Positions 16,612 to 25,901 of a stretch of 55,851 nucleotides of DNA are shown piece by piece. The translations under genes were made by a program, and so were the position numbers. This DNA is from Cyanobacteria bacterium RU_5_0 (GTDB taxonomy: Bacteria; Cyanobacteriota; Cyanobacteriia; Elainellales; Elainellaceae). The stretch spans positions 1-55,851 of the forward strand of contig JAAUSF010000019.1 in assembly GCA_012033255.1 (NCBI GenBank), in the 5' to 3' direction. A model generated the notes under the pieces. That model was given only the letters and a program-made list of their open reading frames with translations. It did no database searches and had not been told where the DNA came from. Each line of letters opens with the position of its first letter. Within the stretch, counting starts at the first letter, position 1.

Positions 16612-19266
16612 ATGCCCCGATTAAACGACCCAATGATTTTTGCTCCGATTCAAGCCCTCGCTCACGAAATGGTACAAGTCGCGCATCAAATTCGATCGCA
16701 CATCATTGATGCTTTTACTCACCATCAAGCCTCCGATCGCCTACAAACTCTCCTTAATTTATTTGCAGCCATACAGAATTCAAAATCAGATCAAACGGCA
16801 ATCGCGATCGAGTTTGCTGATATAGTTGCTCAAACATTAGTGTATGGATTATTCGCAGCAAAAATGCTGCATCTTGAATCTGGTGTTATTCAACAGCAAG
16901 CCAAAATTTTTGCTCCAAAAAATGAGCCATTTCTACAACAATTAATTGAGACGATCGCTCATTCTGCTCTTAATGATGATCTTAATGATGATCTTTGTGC
17001 CGAACCGATCACTCACTTAATACAATTACTCGATCGAATTGATATAAAAGCCATTCTGGACTCTAAATACAATCAATATCACGATCCGATCGTTCATTTT
17101 TATGAACTATTTTTAGCCCAATATAACTCCAAATTGCGAGAATCTAGAGGAGTTTACTATACGCCAAAACCTATTGTATTGTATATGGTGCGATCGATCG
17201 ATTATCTGTTGAAAACTCGATTTAATCTACCTGACGGTTTAGCAGATAAAATAATGATTCTTGATCCGGCTTGTGGTACGGGCATCTTTCTTCGAGCAAT
17301 TGTGGAGCATATTCAACATTACTGGATGCAACAAGGAGATATCAAACTAGCATTACCCTACCTCTTAGGTTTTGAAGTTTTGTTAGCTCCCTATACGATC
17401 GCCCATCTCACCCTCAGTTTGCAATTAACTGGACAAAATCTAACGGAAGCACAATGGCAAACCTGGAGCAATGATTGCTCTGAAGACGATCGATTAGGGA
17501 TTTATTTAATCAATACCTTGGAAGAAGCTGAAACAACACTTCAAATGTATTTTGATCACTTTAAAGCTCTAAATCAAACACCGCTTCTAGTTATTTTAGG
17601 CAATCCTCCCTATGCCGTGAATTCGCCGAACAAAGGAGTATGGATTGAGAATCTAGTTCGCAGTTTTTATTACCCTAATGATCACCTTAAGGAACAAAAC
17701 CCTAAATTATTGCTAGATGATTATGTCAAGTTTATCCGTTGGGCACAGTGGCAGATTGAGCAAGTCGATCGGGGTATTGTAACGCTGATCACAAATCATG
17801 GCTATTTAGATAACCCAACCTTTCGGAAAATGCGTCAAAGTTTAATGCAAACATTTGATGAGATTTATGTGTTAAATCTACATGGGAACAGTCATAAAAA
17901 GGAGCGTTGTCCAGATGGGTCAAAAGATGAAAATGTATTTGATATTCAGCAAGGAGTAGCGATCGGCATTTTCATCAAAAGTTCTACTCAATCTACTTTA
18001 GCTACCGTCCACCATGCTGACTTATGGGGACTGCGAGAAAATCATAAATATCCCTGGTTATCCAATCACGATATGGCTAACACAATCTGGGAAAAACTAT
18101 CTCCTCAAGCTCCGTTCTATTTATTTACTCCTCAAGATTCAGCATTACAAGCAGAATATGATCGAGGCTGGAAAATTACAGACATTATGCCTGTCCATTC
18201 AACAGGAATTAAAACGCATCGCGATCACTTTGTGATCGCTTTCGATCGCTCCACTCTACAACGCCGCATTGAAGATTTTAGAAATCTATCGCTTTCCGAT
18301 CGAGAGATTTTAGAAATCTATCGCCTTTCAGATACACGAGATTGGAAATTAGAGCAGAAGCGGCGATCGTTAGCCCAAAATTCTGATTGGCAAGCGTACT
18401 TTACTCAATGTCTTTACCGTCCCTTTGATATTAGATCTTATTATCACCATGAGGATGTAGTAGAGCTACCTAGAAATGAAGTCATGAGACATTTGCTAAG
18501 GAGAGAAAATATTGGTTTATTTTGGACTCGCCCTCTTTCGCCAAACTATGAGTTTTCAGTTTTTTGTGGTAGGTTGATTCCTCATCAATGTGTGATTGGG
18601 AATAAAACAATGGGCGCTGGCGCGTCTTACATCGGAACGCTGTATCTTGACTCAGAGCTTCACCCAGAAAAAGGCGATCGAATTCCTAACTTGCATCCTG
18701 AGTTTACGATCGGCCTGCAAAAAAGCTTAGGACTTCAGTTTACTTCTAAGCAAACAAATGATGTGCAGACCACTTTTACCCCTGAAGACATCTTCCACTA
18801 TATCTATGCTATCTTTCATTCACCCACTTATCGTGCCCGCTATGCTGAGTGTTTGAAAATAGATTTTCCGCGTGTTCCGCTTATCTCAAATGTTCAACTT
18901 TTTCGATCGCTTTGTCCATTCGGAAAAGCATTGATGAAGTTGCACCTAATGGAAGAAACTGGAGTGGAAATCATCTATTATCCAATTCCAGGCACTAACA
19001 CAGTAGAGAAAGTGCAATTTGTAAATGATCGCGTTTGGATTAACAAAACTCAGTACTTTTTAGGAGTCTCATTCAAAGTCTGGAATTTTCAGATTGGCGG
19101 TTATCAAGTTTGTCGGAAATGGTTAAACGATCGCCAAGGACGACACCTGACTCTTAACGAGGTAACTCACTATCAACAAACAGTTTCAGCCATTGCAGAC
19201 ATCATTGAACTAATGCAGACGATCGACTCTGTAATTGAGAAGTATGGAAGCTATCCAATCCAATAG
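16612..19266 (+). CDS. Type ISP-like N6-adenine DNA methyltransferase, without nuclease/helicase
   Basis: This 884-residue protein carries methyltransferase motif I, DPACGTG (218-224), and the adenine-methylation motif NPPY (331-334), preceded by the YYTPKPIVLYMVRS block typical of Eco57I/type ISP enzymes. The C-terminal 400 residues resemble a type ISP target recognition region, ending with GGYQVCRKWLNDRQGR. Complete type ISP enzymes are about 1500 residues, with an N-terminal nuclease and helicase; those are absent here and no such gene is adjacent. It is therefore either a solitary methyltransferase or the remnant of a restriction system. It looks AT-richer than its neighbours, which suggests transfer. 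ATG 16612 is the natural start. Confidence 0.85.
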   Translation: MPRLNDPMIFAPIQALAHEMVQVAHQIRSHIIDAFTHHQASDRLQTLLNLFAAIQNSKSDQTAIAIEFADIVAQTLVYGLFAAKMLHLESGVIQQQAKIFAPKNEPFLQQLIETIAHSALNDDLNDDLCAEPITHLIQLLDRIDIKAILDSKYNQYHDPIVHFYELFLAQYNSKLRESRGVYYTPKPIVLYMVRSIDYLLKTRFNLPDGLADKIMILDPACGTGIFLRAIVEHIQHYWMQQGDIKLALPYLLGFEVLLAPYTIAHLTLSLQLTGQNLTEAQWQTWSNDCSEDDRLGIYLINTLEEAETTLQMYFDHFKALNQTPLLVILGNPPYAVNSPNKGVWIENLVRSFYYPNDHLKEQNPKLLLDDYVKFIRWAQWQIEQVDRGIVTLITNHGYLDNPTFRKMRQSLMQTFDEIYVLNLHGNSHKKERCPDGSKDENVFDIQQGVAIGIFIKSSTQSTLATVHHADLWGLRENHKYPWLSNHDMANTIWEKLSPQAPFYLFTPQDSALQAEYDRGWKITDIMPVHSTGIKTHRDHFVIAFDRSTLQRRIEDFRNLSLSDREILEIYRLSDTRDWKLEQKRRSLAQNSDWQAYFTQCLYRPFDIRSYYHHEDVVELPRNEVMRHLLRRENIGLFWTRPLSPNYEFSVFCGRLIPHQCVIGNKTMGAGASYIGTLYLDSELHPEKGDRIPNLHPEFTIGLQKSLGLQFTSKQTNDVQTTFTPEDIFHYIYAIFHSPTYRARYAECLKIDFPRVPLISNVQLFRSLCPFGKALMKLHLMEETGVEIIYYPIPGTNTVEKVQFVNDRVWINKTQYFLGVSFKVWNFQIGGYQVCRKWLNDRQGRHLTLNEVTHYQQTVSAIADIIELMQTIDSVIEKYGSYPIQ

Positions 19267-19516
19267 GCTACATTTTTCAAGACAACATCACCGTCAATTT
19301 CATCCTAATCCCTGTTCTTTTAGCTACAATCCACTGCGATCGTCTACGATAGGCGATTGCACCCAAATTGAGTTACATAGATACAGCGATCGGGAAACAA
19401 TATAAAGCAGTTGGGTGTCAAATATCCGTCATGCATGATTCAATGCTCACTCGTCACTAACACTCCTCCCTCCTTGCTCCTTCATCCCTCCTCGCTCATC
19501 CCTTACTTCTTCGACC

Positions 19517-20662
19517 ATGATTGAAACCGAACATCTCAGCAAAACCTATGGCACTACATCTGCCATCACAGATGTCACCTTTTCAGTTGAGAAAGGGGAG
19601 ATTTTGGGATTTCTGGGACCGAATGGAGCCGGAAAAACGACTACCATGCGGATTCTTACGGGCTATTTGCCAGCAACAAGTGGCACAGCGCGAATTGCAG
19701 GATTTGAGGTGCATGAAAATTCAATGGCAGTCCGGCAGCGAATTGGCTATTTGCCCGAAACACCGCCCTTGTATCCGGAAATGACGGTGGAAGGGTTTCT
19801 GCATTTTGTCGCGCGGATTAAAGGAGTCTCGGCGGGCGATCGTTCAGCCCGTGTCAAGATGGCACTCCGACGCTGCAATTTGCAAGAGAAGCACGATGTC
19901 TTGATCCGCAAATTATCTAAAGGGTTTCGCCAACGAGTAGGGATTGCTCAAGCGATCGTGCATGACCCGCCTGCGATCATTCTAGATGAGCCGACGGTTG
20001 GGCTTGACCCGCGTCAAATTATCGAAGTCCGTAATCTAATCAAAAGTTTGGCAGGCGAACATACCATTATTCTCTCGACTCACATCTTGCCCGAAGTCAG
20101 CATGACCTGTAGCCGTGTTGCCATCATCAATCGTGGACAGGTTGTTGCCATAAACACACCTGAGCAATTGATGGCGCAATTGGCAAGTGGAACGGGCTAT
20201 GAACTAGAAGTTGAGGGCGATTTGACATCGGTGCATCTGCAACTTGAGGACTTGATTGGCGTGAAGTCGGTGGAAGTGGCATCTGATGAATGGTTGGCTA
20301 AAAATCGCCACAGAATTCGCGTTGCCCTGGAGTCTGGCTGTGATCCAGGACGAGAGATTGCCGCAGCGATCGTCCAATCTGGATTAGGCTTATACGAAAT
20401 GAAACGAATTCGGGTCAGTCTGGAAGATGTCTTCTTAGAATTGACGACGGAAGAAAAGACAATAGACAGTGCTACAGCAGAAAGTGCCATAGCAGAAAGT
20501 GTGGCGCTAGACTCCGACCGGGTTGAAGACTCAGAGCCATCTGATCTTGAAGAGGCTGAAATGGCTGAATCGATCGACGAATCGGAGTCTGTCCCACCTG
20601 AAACTGAAGACGAATCATCTGAAGCCAAACTCACCGATCGCACAGGAGGAGAGTCAGCATAA
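19517..20662 (+). CDS. ABC transporter ATP-binding protein, GldA-like
   Basis: This is the ATPase of a type II-style exporter. It has Walker A GPNGAGKTT (34-42), a signature LSKGFRQRVG, and Walker B IILDEPTVGLD. The last 65 residues form an unusual acidic tail rich in Glu, Ser and Asp, with no recognisable fold. The gene abuts its permease: its TAA is immediately followed by the permease ATG. Together with the GldG-like and DUF4340 genes downstream it forms a Gld-type module. In Flavobacterium GldAFG is needed for gliding; in cyanobacteria the cargo is unknown. Confidence 0.9.
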   Translation: MIETEHLSKTYGTTSAITDVTFSVEKGEILGFLGPNGAGKTTTMRILTGYLPATSGTARIAGFEVHENSMAVRQRIGYLPETPPLYPEMTVEGFLHFVARIKGVSAGDRSARVKMALRRCNLQEKHDVLIRKLSKGFRQRVGIAQAIVHDPPAIILDEPTVGLDPRQIIEVRNLIKSLAGEHTIILSTHILPEVSMTCSRVAIINRGQVVAINTPEQLMAQLASGTGYELEVEGDLTSVHLQLEDLIGVKSVEVASDEWLAKNRHRIRVALESGCDPGREIAAAIVQSGLGLYEMKRIRVSLEDVFLELTTEEKTIDSATAESAIAESVALDSDRVEDSEPSDLEEAEMAESIDESESVPPETEDESSEAKLTDRTGGESA

Positions 20663-21451
20663 ATGGGCATCATCTTCGCGAACATTATCGCAATCTACCG
20701 CAGAGAGCTACAAAGCTATTTTGCGTCTCCGTTTGCCTATATTGTGGCTGGCGTATTTTGGCTTTTGAGTGGCTTTTTCTTCATCGCGATCTTTGGAACC
20801 TTGGTACAACAGTCTATTATCCAGGATCAATACGGCATCCCGACGCCCTTTGATGTTTCATCCGAAATTCTGGGCGCATTCCTGGGCGTCCTCAGTTCCT
20901 TAGTGCTGTTTGTGATGCCAATGCTATCAATGGGCTTATACTCGGAGGAACGAAAGCGAGGAACCCTGGAACTGCTAGCGACCTCGCCAATCACCAATTG
21001 GGCAGTGGCACTGGGGAAACTATTGGGCGTTGTTACATTTTTTGCCACAATGGTGCTGCCATTATTACTGTATGAAGTGATCGCCTTTAGCGCCTCCAAT
21101 CCCCCGATTCAGCCGACTGTGTTAGCGATCGGTCATGTTGGCTTAATTCTACTCGCCGCCGCCATTTTGTCTCTCGGAATGTTCATCTCGTCGCTAACGG
21201 ATAGCACCGTTTTAGCCGCGATTCTCACGTTCGCGTTGGCATTACTGCTGTGGGTCATCGACTTCATTGCCGATCGCATTGGTGGAACCATTGGCGGCGC
21301 GATCGGGCATCTCTCCTTGCTAAAGAACTACAATCTCTTGGCTCAAGGCATCCTGGATACCAGCACACTCGTTCTGTTCGCCAGTTACGTTATCCTCGGT
21401 CTCTTCCTCACGGCTCAATCGATCGAAGCCTTCCGATTCCAACGGTCATGA
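20663..21451 (+). CDS. ABC transporter permease, GldF-like
   Basis: The 262-residue protein has six likely membrane helices and the ABC-2 permease motif MGLYSEERKRGTLELLATSPI, shown here only in part: EERKRGTLELL. This element contacts the ATPase in the family. It begins directly after the ATPase stop codon (ATG 20663) and precedes the GldG-like gene. The whole cluster is likely one transcript. It matches the GldF-type permease family by length and motif. Confidence 0.9.
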   Translation: MGIIFANIIAIYRRELQSYFASPFAYIVAGVFWLLSGFFFIAIFGTLVQQSIIQDQYGIPTPFDVSSEILGAFLGVLSSLVLFVMPMLSMGLYSEERKRGTLELLATSPITNWAVALGKLLGVVTFFATMVLPLLLYEVIAFSASNPPIQPTVLAIGHVGLILLAAAILSLGMFISSLTDSTVLAAILTFALALLLWVIDFIADRIGGTIGGAIGHLSLLKNYNLLAQGILDTSTLVLFASYVILGLFLTAQSIEAFRFQRS

Positions 21452-21460
21452 GCGTTTTGG

Positions 21461-21529
21461 GTTCTAAGTTCTAAGTTTTAAGTGAATCATTTAACTCAAA
21501 ACTCAAAACTCAAAGCTCAAAACTCAAAT
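21461..21529. repeat. Heptamer repeats in inverted arrangement
   Basis: TTCTAAG-type heptamers on the left are followed by AACTCAA-type heptamers on the right (about five units). The two sides are roughly complementary and could form a hairpin between the permease and GldG-like genes. A very similar arrangement lies between petC and petA (54476-54555). Confidence 0.7.
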
Positions 21530-21546
21530 CCTTCCCCATCCATCCC

Positions 21547-23208
21547 ATGAAGAAACTCCACCCCTTCACCTGGAATTCTCTCAAACTGCTATTCTGGCTC
21601 AGCCCTGTATTGATCATTATGGGTCTGACGGCTGGATTGATCGCCGGTTGGCAGGGAGTGCCGATCGCCTTAATCTTGGCTGGAATCGTGCTACTCGTTT
21701 TCTGGCTGATCACGGAAGGCTCCACTCATCCGGGATTTTGGGGGCGGCGATCGACTCAAGCCAGTACCAATGCCTTGATCGCCACCGTTGCCGTACTTGT
21801 GATTCTGGGCATGATTAATTTCCTGGCGGTACGCTACGCGGGACGGTTTGATTTAACAGAAAACCAAGTCTTTACGCTTGCGCCTCAATCGCAACTCGTG
21901 GTGCAAGAGTTAAAGCAGCCTATTAAAATCTTGATCTTTGCACCGACGCCTGTTCCCCAAGACAAAGCCCTGCTAGACAACTACCAACGTCTGAATAGCC
22001 AATTTAGCTATGAGTATATTGATCCTCAAGCTAAACCAGGAATTGCGAGTGACTTTGGGGTACAGTCACCTGGCGAGGTCTATGTGCAATCAGGCGAGAC
22101 TCGTCGGTATATTCAAACAGTTAGTCTTGCTGAAGGCAATGATCCATTAGCGCCTCAAGAGCGTTTATCAGAGCGCCAACTCACGAACGCTCTCGTCCAA
22201 CTCACTACCACTCGCCAACATAAGGTGTATTTGTTGCAAGGACATGGAGAGCGCCCCCTCACTCCTGGACAAGGCAGTTTTTCGCAAGTTCTCACCAGTT
22301 TACAGGAAGAAGGATTGACCGCAGAGCCATTGAATTTAGCCGCAGATCCGCAAGTGCCAGAAGATGCAGGTATTCTGGTAATTGCGGGTCCACAGCGATC
22401 GCTCTTACAAACAGAAGTGGATGCGCTGAGGTCGTTTCAAGCGCGCAAGAGCGGCTTGTTGATGCTGATTGACCCTCAAACTGACCCCAATAATCCCCAG
22501 ACTGATCCTGGATTAAATAGCCTGCTATCGGATTGGGGCGTGAAACTCAGCGATCGGATCATTGTCGATCCGGCAGGGCAGGCATCCGGTTTAGGGGCAG
22601 GGGTCACGATCGTTGACCAATACGGTAATCACCCGATTACTCAAGGATTCAACAATGGCTATTCGATTTATCCTTTAGCGCGTCCTCTCGAAACCACTGT
22701 AGTAACGGATGTAGAAGCCGTGCCCTTGTTGATTACGAGCGATCGGACTGAAGCCCATCGTCTCGCTGAATCAGGCGAACTCGAATTTGATCCTAACCGC
22801 GATCCGAGAGGTCCCTTTAACCTGGGAATGGCTCTCAGCAAGACGATCGACGAATCAGAAGAGCTTCAAACGCCAGAAGCCAGTCCAGACGTTAGCCCTA
22901 GTCCCGATGCAGAATCCCCCGATCCGGCTGAAGCCAACTCGCAGGCACGACTGGTTGTAATTGGTAACTCTAGCTTTGCGGCTGATGGTCTATTTGGACA
23001 GCAATTAAACGGAGATGTGCTGCTCAATTCCATTAGTTGGCTCAGTCAGCAAGACGATCTAGTTCTTTCCATTCGTCCAAGAGAAATGACCAACCGCCGC
23101 ATTCTCATATCTCCAGGTCAGCAACGCTTTGTAGTGGGTCTGTCTTTGGTGTTTCTCCCACTGTTAGGCTTTGTCACGGCAGGGTTTGTTTGGTGGAGAA
23201 AACGGTGA
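21547..23208 (+). CDS. GldG-like ABC exporter auxiliary protein
   Basis: The protein has two N-terminal membrane helices (about 13-60), a third (about 78-97), a large extracytoplasmic domain, and a final C-terminal helix followed by WWRKR. The block FDLTENQVFTLAPQS after the third helix is the hallmark of the GldG/ABC-type auxiliary family, and VYLLQGHGERPL is its second typical motif. The 553-residue length fits. A Pro/Ser/Glu-rich linker lies near residue 440-465. It is expected to work with the upstream ATPase and permease. It starts at ATG 21547, and the stop is followed within four bases by a heptamer array. Confidence 0.88.
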   Translation: MKKLHPFTWNSLKLLFWLSPVLIIMGLTAGLIAGWQGVPIALILAGIVLLVFWLITEGSTHPGFWGRRSTQASTNALIATVAVLVILGMINFLAVRYAGRFDLTENQVFTLAPQSQLVVQELKQPIKILIFAPTPVPQDKALLDNYQRLNSQFSYEYIDPQAKPGIASDFGVQSPGEVYVQSGETRRYIQTVSLAEGNDPLAPQERLSERQLTNALVQLTTTRQHKVYLLQGHGERPLTPGQGSFSQVLTSLQEEGLTAEPLNLAADPQVPEDAGILVIAGPQRSLLQTEVDALRSFQARKSGLLMLIDPQTDPNNPQTDPGLNSLLSDWGVKLSDRIIVDPAGQASGLGAGVTIVDQYGNHPITQGFNNGYSIYPLARPLETTVVTDVEAVPLLITSDRTEAHRLAESGELEFDPNRDPRGPFNLGMALSKTIDESEELQTPEASPDVSPSPDAESPDPAEANSQARLVVIGNSSFAADGLFGQQLNGDVLLNSISWLSQQDDLVLSIRPREMTNRRILISPGQQRFVVGLSLVFLPLLGFVTAGFVWWRKR

Positions 23209-23211
23209 TGC

Positions 23212-23327
23212 GAAGAATGAAGAATGAAGAATGAAGGATGAAGGATGAAGAATGAAGAATGAAGAATGAAGAATGAAGAATGAAGGATGAAGGATGAAGG
23301 ATGAAGGATGAAGGATGAAGGATGAAG
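23212..23327 (+). repeat. Perfect 7-bp tandem array (GAAGAAT/GAAGGAT)
   Basis: Sixteen complete heptamers plus a partial one run without a break: three GAAGAAT, two GAAGGAT, five GAAGAAT, six GAAGGAT, then GAAG. It lies between the GldG-like and DUF4340 genes, and the start codon ATG 23322 of the latter is formed by the last unit. Such short tandemly repeated sequences are known in filamentous cyanobacteria. Since seven is not a multiple of three, gain or loss of units changes only the spacing upstream of the downstream gene. Confidence 0.97.
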
Positions 23328-24056
23328 ATTAAACCATCGACGTTTTTTCTGGTGTTGTCGGCGCTGTTGCTGAGCGGTGTGGTTTTGGTGGCGGTGCAGA
23401 CGCAGGAACCTGTTTCGCAGCAGGCGGAAGAGAGCGGACAGCAGGATTTGTTTACGTTTGAGGAGGAGCAGGTTAAATCTTTGACGGTGCAAACGCCAAC
23501 GGAAATGCTCAAGTTTGAGCGGGATGGTGAGGGCAAATGGCAGATGCTAGAGCCAGAGAACACGCCTGCCAGTGGTGCATCGATCGCCTTCCTGCTCGAT
23601 TTGATGGCAACCGGAAGCAGCGATCGTTCGGTCACAGTTCCAATGGCAGATTTACCAGAGTTCGGCTTTGAGCAACCGTTGGCGACGGTTGAAGCCACGC
23701 TAGACAACCAGGAAACTCATCGACTAATTCTAGGGGGCTATGACTTCAATCGCAGCTATATTTACGCCCAGACTGATCCCCCTAGCGATTCTCCCTCTGA
23801 TGTAACGGTTCTTCTGGTTTCTCCCAATTTTGAGAATGCGGTCACTCGTCCATTAGAGGAATGGAAACAACCTCCAGAGCCACCTTCTGAACCGTCTGCA
23901 AGTCCTGATCCATCGGCAAGTCCTTCTCCAGAAGCATCTCCATTAGAATCGCCAACTGAACTGCCGGAGGCTCAAGTCAGTCCTGAAGCTCAAGATAGCT
24001 CCTCTCCAGAAACAGAGTCGCCCAGTCTTGAAGATTCGGTTGAACCACAGCCTTGA
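23322..24056 (+). CDS. DUF4340-domain protein, exporter partner
   Basis: The protein has an N-terminal signal anchor (STFFLVLSALLLSGVVLVAV), then a DUF4340-like domain (about 45-180) with alternating strand patterns such as VKSLTVQTPTEMLKF and LILGGYDFNRSYIY. The C-terminal 60 residues are a Pro/Ser/Glu-rich disordered tail. DUF4340 genes commonly follow GldG-like genes, so it is probably the fourth component of this exporter. Its function is unknown. The ATG at 23322 is formed by the 7-bp repeat, and no better start is visible, so translation probably begins in the repeat, where the purine-rich AAGGA could serve as ribosome binding site. Confidence 0.82.
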   Translation: MKIKPSTFFLVLSALLLSGVVLVAVQTQEPVSQQAEESGQQDLFTFEEEQVKSLTVQTPTEMLKFERDGEGKWQMLEPENTPASGASIAFLLDLMATGSSDRSVTVPMADLPEFGFEQPLATVEATLDNQETHRLILGGYDFNRSYIYAQTDPPSDSPSDVTVLLVSPNFENAVTRPLEEWKQPPEPPSEPSASPDPSASPSPEASPLESPTELPEAQVSPEAQDSSSPETESPSLEDSVEPQP

Positions 24057-24082
24057 GGAGCGAGAATCAGATCACTTTTGTC

Positions 24083-24104
24083 TTAACCACAAAGCCACGA
24101 AGAT
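24083..24104 (+). repeat. Dispersed repeat, family F copy 1
   Basis: TTAACCACAAAGCCACGAAG belongs to a repeat that recurs at about 39840-39865 and, inverted, at 41913-41936. It lies 26 bases after the DUF4340 stop. A GC-rich hairpin, TGGGGGCTTCGCCCCCA at 24150-24166, follows but has no U-tract, so I do not call it a terminator. Confidence 0.6.
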
Positions 24105-24218
24105 ATAGCTGTTGCTATCAAGGTGAGGACATCGGGATTAAAGGGGGTGTGGGGGCTTCGCCCCCAGCCAGGATTCCACCCCTGCACCCCGTCCTAACCC
24201 AAGTGGCTGTCGCTATCT

Positions 24219-24860
24219 TTAATTCGCAATCCTATGTCCTAGATGCTTGAGGATTTGCAAAACTTCTATTAACTCATGACCTGGAGTAAGTAGCGAAAAG
24301 ACTCTGGATGTGGCGTATTGGGGCGTTCTTTCGCGATCGAGTTTGAGGAAAATGAAGTCGTTGCCGTTCGTAATCAGACCAAACGTTATGGCTTTAGAAC
24401 TTGCCATCATATAACTCAAGGCTTGGGGAAATGCTTTGAGTAGCGAAAAATCACTCATTTTGGATTCAATTACTAACATCCATAAGGCTTCCATGATGAC
24501 AAGCACATCAATTTCGCCTTTAATCAAAACTCCCTCTTCTTCATCAGGGCTGCTGATACTGATAGTCGCTTCTGTTTTGATGCGAAAGGGAGGCTGATAG
24601 AATCCAGCTAAATCTAACAAAGGGGATAGAACAACCATTTTTACGGCTCCCTCCAATAAGGGAGGGGCTTCTACCAAATTTTGAAAGTTTGATTTGACTC
24701 GCTTCAATGCTTCATGTTCTGCTGCTGTGATAACATCTTTTGACCCTAATGCTGATTGCCATTCTGGAAAGAATAGGGGATCGTTTGAGAGCGTAAGTCC
24801 AAATTGTTCTCGCAGGTCGCCCAGATTAACCTTACTTGCTTTCAGTGTTTGCACCATCAT
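24219..24860 (-). CDS. PD-(D/E)XK nuclease-like protein (restriction subunit R-type)
   Basis: This 213-residue protein resembles the many small cyanobacterial proteins annotated as restriction endonuclease subunit R, which contain only the HsdR N-terminal nuclease fold. The nuclease pattern is visible: GEID with Asp118, then MLVIESK with Glu132 and Lys134. There is no helicase or modification gene beside it, so I do not infer restriction activity. The start is ATG 24860 (or 24857). It is divergent from purU, and the two start codons are only 11 bases apart, so promoters must overlap the opposite coding sequence. Confidence 0.75.
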   Translation of the reverse strand: MMVQTLKASKVNLGDLREQFGLTLSNDPLFFPEWQSALGSKDVITAAEHEALKRVKSNFQNLVEAPPLLEGAVKMVVLSPLLDLAGFYQPPFRIKTEATISISSPDEEEGVLIKGEIDVLVIMEALWMLVIESKMSDFSLLKAFPQALSYMMASSKAITFGLITNGNDFIFLKLDRERTPQYATSRVFSLLTPGHELIEVLQILKHLGHRIAN

Positions 24861-24871
24861 GTTTTCCTATT

Positions 24872-25726
24872 ATGAATAATTCTACGGCCACACTTCTGAT
24901 TTCGTGTCCCGACCAAAAAGGCTTAGTGGCGAAGTTTGCCAATTTTATCTACGCCAATGGCGGCAACATCATTCATGCCGATCAGCATACCGACTTTTCA
25001 GCAGGTTTGTTCTTAACCCGAATTGAGTGGCAACTGGAAGGATTTAATTTGCCGCGTGAGATTATTGGGGCAGCGTTTAATGCGATCGCCCAACCTCTGC
25101 AAGCCAAATGGGAATTGCATTTCTCGGATGATATTCCCCGAATTGCGATTTGGGTGAGCCGCCAAGATCATTGCCTGTTTGACCTGATTTGGCGACAACG
25201 GGCAACCGAATTTGTGGCTGATATTCCTCTGATTCTCAGCAATCACCCTTACCTAAAGCCGATCGCAGAGCAATTTGGCATCGACTATCACCACATTCCT
25301 CTCACTGCCGCCACTAAGCGAGAACAGGAAGCGAAACAGCTAGAACTCTTGCGCGAATACAAGATTGATCTGGTGGTGTTGGCGAAATATATGCAAATTC
25401 TTAGTCCTGAATTCATGGCTGAGTTTTCTCAGGTGATTAACATTCACCATTCCTTTTTGCCCGCATTTCCCGGTGCAAATCCTTATGAGCGGGCATACGA
25501 TCGTGGGGTCAAAATCATCGGAGCCACAGCCCACTACGTTACGCAAGATTTGGACGAAGGACCTATTATTGAACAAGATGTGGTGCGGGTTAGCCATCGG
25601 GATCAGGTGGCGGATCTGATTCGCAAAGGCAAGGATTTGGAGCGAGTGGTCTTGGCGAGAGCAGTCCGGCTGCATTTGCAGAATCGAGTGTTGGTGTATG
25701 CCAATCGCACCGTGGTTTTTGCCTGA
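24872..25726 (+). CDS. purU: Formyltetrahydrofolate deformylase PurU
   Basis: PurU hydrolyses 10-formyl-THF to formate and THF, balancing one-carbon pools and supplying formate for purine synthesis. An N-terminal ACT domain (about 1-85, LLISCPDQKGLVAKFANFI) precedes a formyltransferase domain. The catalytic region NIHHSFLPAFPGANPY and GATAHYVTQDLDEGPIIEQD includes the conserved Asn, His and Asp. I chose ATG 24872 (MNNSTATLLI), since the frame upstream overlaps the divergent gene. The next gene is a CADD-like folate protein, so the pair may form a folate locus. Confidence 0.93.
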   Translation: MNNSTATLLISCPDQKGLVAKFANFIYANGGNIIHADQHTDFSAGLFLTRIEWQLEGFNLPREIIGAAFNAIAQPLQAKWELHFSDDIPRIAIWVSRQDHCLFDLIWRQRATEFVADIPLILSNHPYLKPIAEQFGIDYHHIPLTAATKREQEAKQLELLREYKIDLVVLAKYMQILSPEFMAEFSQVINIHHSFLPAFPGANPYERAYDRGVKIIGATAHYVTQDLDEGPIIEQDVVRVSHRDQVADLIRKGKDLERVVLARAVRLHLQNRVLVYANRTVVFA

Positions 25727-25754
25727 TGATTAGCATTACAGCATGGTGTCGTGT

Positions 25755-25802
25755 AGGGGCAATCCCTGCGAGGTTGCCCTGGCTTAGGGGGCAGACCAAT
25801 GT
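25755..25802. repeat. Partial family A-type repeat between purU and CADD
   Basis: GGGGCAATCCCTGCGAGGTTGCCCTGGC and the following GGGGGCAGACCAATGTGTCTACCC show the same words as the family A element at 30243-30444 (GGGCAACC...GGATTGCCCC, CAGACTCACGTGTCTGCCC). It is probably a decayed or partial copy. Confidence 0.45.
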
Positions 25803-25901
25803 GTCTACCCTTACCGATTGGTACAAATTTGATGGAAATGAGACAAACTTTCTCTTTTCTGGGACAATTTGCTCAGTTGATTTTCATTAGGAACGTTTGC
25901 C

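Noticed and set aside
23174-23707. Antisense frame with FILHPSS repeats
   Set aside because: It is simply the 7-bp array read in the reverse strand, and the plus-strand gene is well supported.
24150-24166. GC-rich hairpin TGGGGGCTTCGCCCCCA as terminator
   Set aside because: It lacks a following U-tract and resembles other intergenic palindromes.
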